Positions 6,680-7,842 of a DNA stretch of 7,842 bases are shown piece after piece. The stretch spans positions 1 through 7,842 of the forward strand of contig CALQBB020000027.1 of assembly GCA_943328715.2 (NCBI GenBank), written 5' to 3'. Position 1 is the stretch's first letter, and each line of letters starts with the position of its first letter. A model generated the notes under the pieces. The model ran no database searches, was not told the DNA's origin, and saw nothing but the letters and a program-made list of their open reading frames with translations. The stretch is from Polynucleobacter meluiroseus. GTDB taxonomy: Bacteria; Bacteroidota; Bacteroidia; Flavobacteriales_D; Crocinitomicaceae. The position numbers and the translations under genes are program-made.

Positions 6680-7842
6680 ATGAAAAAAACACTATTACTA
6701 ATAACTGCTTGTCTGATTGGAATGTTGAGTCAAGCACAAACGGAAACAATGCCAACTATTGCAGTGGCAAATCCAAATGTAAATGGCTTAACACTTAAGC
6801 CTGAATCTGTGGCGAAAATGATGCGTTTAGAAACCATCAAGCTAAAAAAGTACAATGTCTACGACGAATTTGACATGGCGGATGTATTGAAAGCGAAAGA
6901 AGAATTCCGAACAAATTGCTACGGTCAAAATTGCTTGATTAAACTCGGGACAGAATTGAACGTTGATTACATCATGTGCGGAAGCATTGATGGGCTAGGG
7001 AACAAAATTGCCTTAACCATTAAAATTGTCGATGTGAAAAATCAAACATTATACAAGTCTGCTGTAAAAGAATTCGACAACCAAGAAACAGAAATCCAAC
7101 GTATGTTGGAAATTGTGTTGTATGAAATGCATGGCTTTACTGTAGATAAGGTTATAGCTGATCGTTTGACCTTTAAAAACGAGCCTATTACCTCAAATAA
7201 CATTGGTAAAATCAATAACTCTGGACCACGAATTGGTGGTGCTGCGTTGGTTGGTTCATTGAATGAGTTTGCTACTCGACCTACTTCTCAAGGTGGACTT
7301 GATATCGCGCCATTTGTTTCGATGATTGGATACCAGTTCGAAGGACAATACGTTGGAACAGAAAACTTCTCAGCATTAGTAGAAGGAATCGTTAACGTAT
7401 CTGGATTAGAGCAAGGTAAATTTTTACCATCATTTACCTTGATGAATGGTTTCCGCTTCGGGAAAAATGGATGGGAATTCGCTTTTGGACCAAGATTGAG
7501 TATAAAGCATACAAGTGAAGGATTCTTTGATTCAAAAGGAATATATGGAAAAGAGGACACTTATTTTTCCCGAAACGATTGGTACCAATATGCCTTGAAT
7601 ACGGGGTCTCAATTAGATCAAGATTATTCATTTGAAGAAAACTTAGATATGAGAGGAAGCACCAAATTGAGCACAAGTTTTGTGATTGCCTTTGGACGTA
7701 CATTCCGTGCTGGATCTTTGAATGTTCCTGTCAATCTTTTCTATACTTCCCAAAAAGGTGGTGGCTTTGCTGGAATAAACGTTGGTTTCAATGTTCAAAA
7801 AAGCAAACAACCAATTAACAAACCTGCCCCAAAGAAAGGGTA
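6680..7842 (+). CDS. Secreted protein with CsgG/TolB-like N-terminal domain and beta-rich C-terminal domain
   Basis: The frame from the ATG at 6680 is open for 387 codons and the last two bases of the window are TA, so a stop codon is probably being cut; Tyr is the other possibility. Residues 1-19 are a signal peptide (MKKTLLLITACLIGMLSQA, then QTE). Residues about 25-155 resemble the periplasmic alpha/beta domain of CsgG/TolB-N-like proteins: TIAVANPNVNG, KKYNVYDEFD, NCYGQNCLIKLGTELNVDYI (79-98), CGSIDGLGNKIALTIKIVDV (100-119). The paired Cys80 and Cys85 ahead of a lGxxLxVDYIxxGS motif are typical of Bacteroidota members. Residues about 183-375 are strand-rich with glycine and aromatic alternation (FTLMNGFRFGKNGWEFAFGPRLSI; GGGFAGINVGFNV), fitting an outer-membrane barrel, with a basic tail KQPINKPAPKKG. 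The role is unknown; CsgG-like domains occur in envelope secretion, lipoprotein and assembly factors, but no such activity can be claimed here. It has no visible close coupling to the regulator gene. Confidence 0.75.
   Translation, partial: MKKTLLLITACLIGMLSQAQTETMPTIAVANPNVNGLTLKPESVAKMMRLETIKLKKYNVYDEFDMADVLKAKEEFRTNCYGQNCLIKLGTELNVDYIMCGSIDGLGNKIALTIKIVDVKNQTLYKSAVKEFDNQETEIQRMLEIVLYEMHGFTVDKVIADRLTFKNEPITSNNIGKINNSGPRIGGAALVGSLNEFATRPTSQGGLDIAPFVSMIGYQFEGQYVGTENFSALVEGIVNVSGLEQGKFLPSFTLMNGFRFGKNGWEFAFGPRLSIKHTSEGFFDSKGIYGKEDTYFSRNDWYQYALNTGSQLDQDYSFEENLDMRGSTKLSTSFVIAFGRTFRAGSLNVPVNLFYTSQKGGGFAGINVGFNVQKSKQPINKPAPKKG

Noticed and set aside
6680..6712. Lipobox-like ITAC at residues 8-11 of the last gene
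   Set aside because: The hydrophobic core before Cys11 is too short, and it continues past the Cys to SQAQ, a better signal peptidase I site.
7288..7703. Two minus-strand open frames of about 90 codons
   Set aside because: They lie antisense to the CsgG/TolB-like gene, whose frame has a clear signal peptide and domain pattern throughout; the antisense products look random.
1..7842. Search for tRNA, rRNA, CRISPR array, insertion sequence ends, integrase or toxin-antitoxin genes
   Set aside because: None found; the window is almost fully occupied by ordinary chromosomal genes with uniform composition.

Overview
The window reads as a piece of a Bacteroidota chromosome, most likely Flavobacteriales; a Fluviicola/Crocinitomicaceae-type organism is a plausible guess, no more. 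The evidence is a moderately AT-rich sequence with almost no Shine-Dalgarno sites, candidate TAnnTTTG -7 promoter boxes, secreted proteins whose signal peptides end in AQ or GQ, a type II thymidine kinase starting MFLE, and a single-chain MurF/alanine racemase fusion, which is a Bacteroidota hallmark. I see no mobile element, tRNA, rRNA, CRISPR array or integration signature. Every base is in or close to a gene, and the longest non-coding gap is 161 bases.

Left part, minus strand (1-1426): a conserved but uncharacterised protein with two ordered ends joined by a very acidic linker (494-1426) overlaps by 20 bases the start of a secreted M28-type metallopeptidase (511-513 start), which runs off the left edge. 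The 1427-1587 gap is a divergent promoter region.

Middle part, plus strand (1588-4427): thymidine kinase (tdk) and the MurF/Alr fusion share an ATGA stop/start overlap and are surely one transcript. The alanine racemase half has all its catalytic residues. The MurF half is shorter than usual and has lost several ATP- and metal-site residues, so it may be a pseudo-enzyme domain. A small hairpin containing the alr stop codon, followed by T-rich DNA, closes this unit, and a promoter-like box lies in that T-rich DNA.

Right part, plus strand (4455-7842): a secreted, beta-barrel-like protein (4455-5561) is followed 2 bases later by a full-length helix-turn-helix regulator of a Bacteroidota-specific long family (5564-6577), so the two look co-transcribed. 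After a short hairpin comes a further secreted protein with a CsgG/TolB-like N-terminal domain and a beta-rich C-terminal domain (from 6680). The window ends one base into or before what is probably its stop codon.

The left and middle genes serve nucleotide salvage, peptidoglycan precursor supply and extracytoplasmic proteolysis. The right-hand genes encode envelope proteins plus a regulator. No clearly new system is evident; the points most worth checking are the degenerate MurF domain and the barrel/regulator pair.
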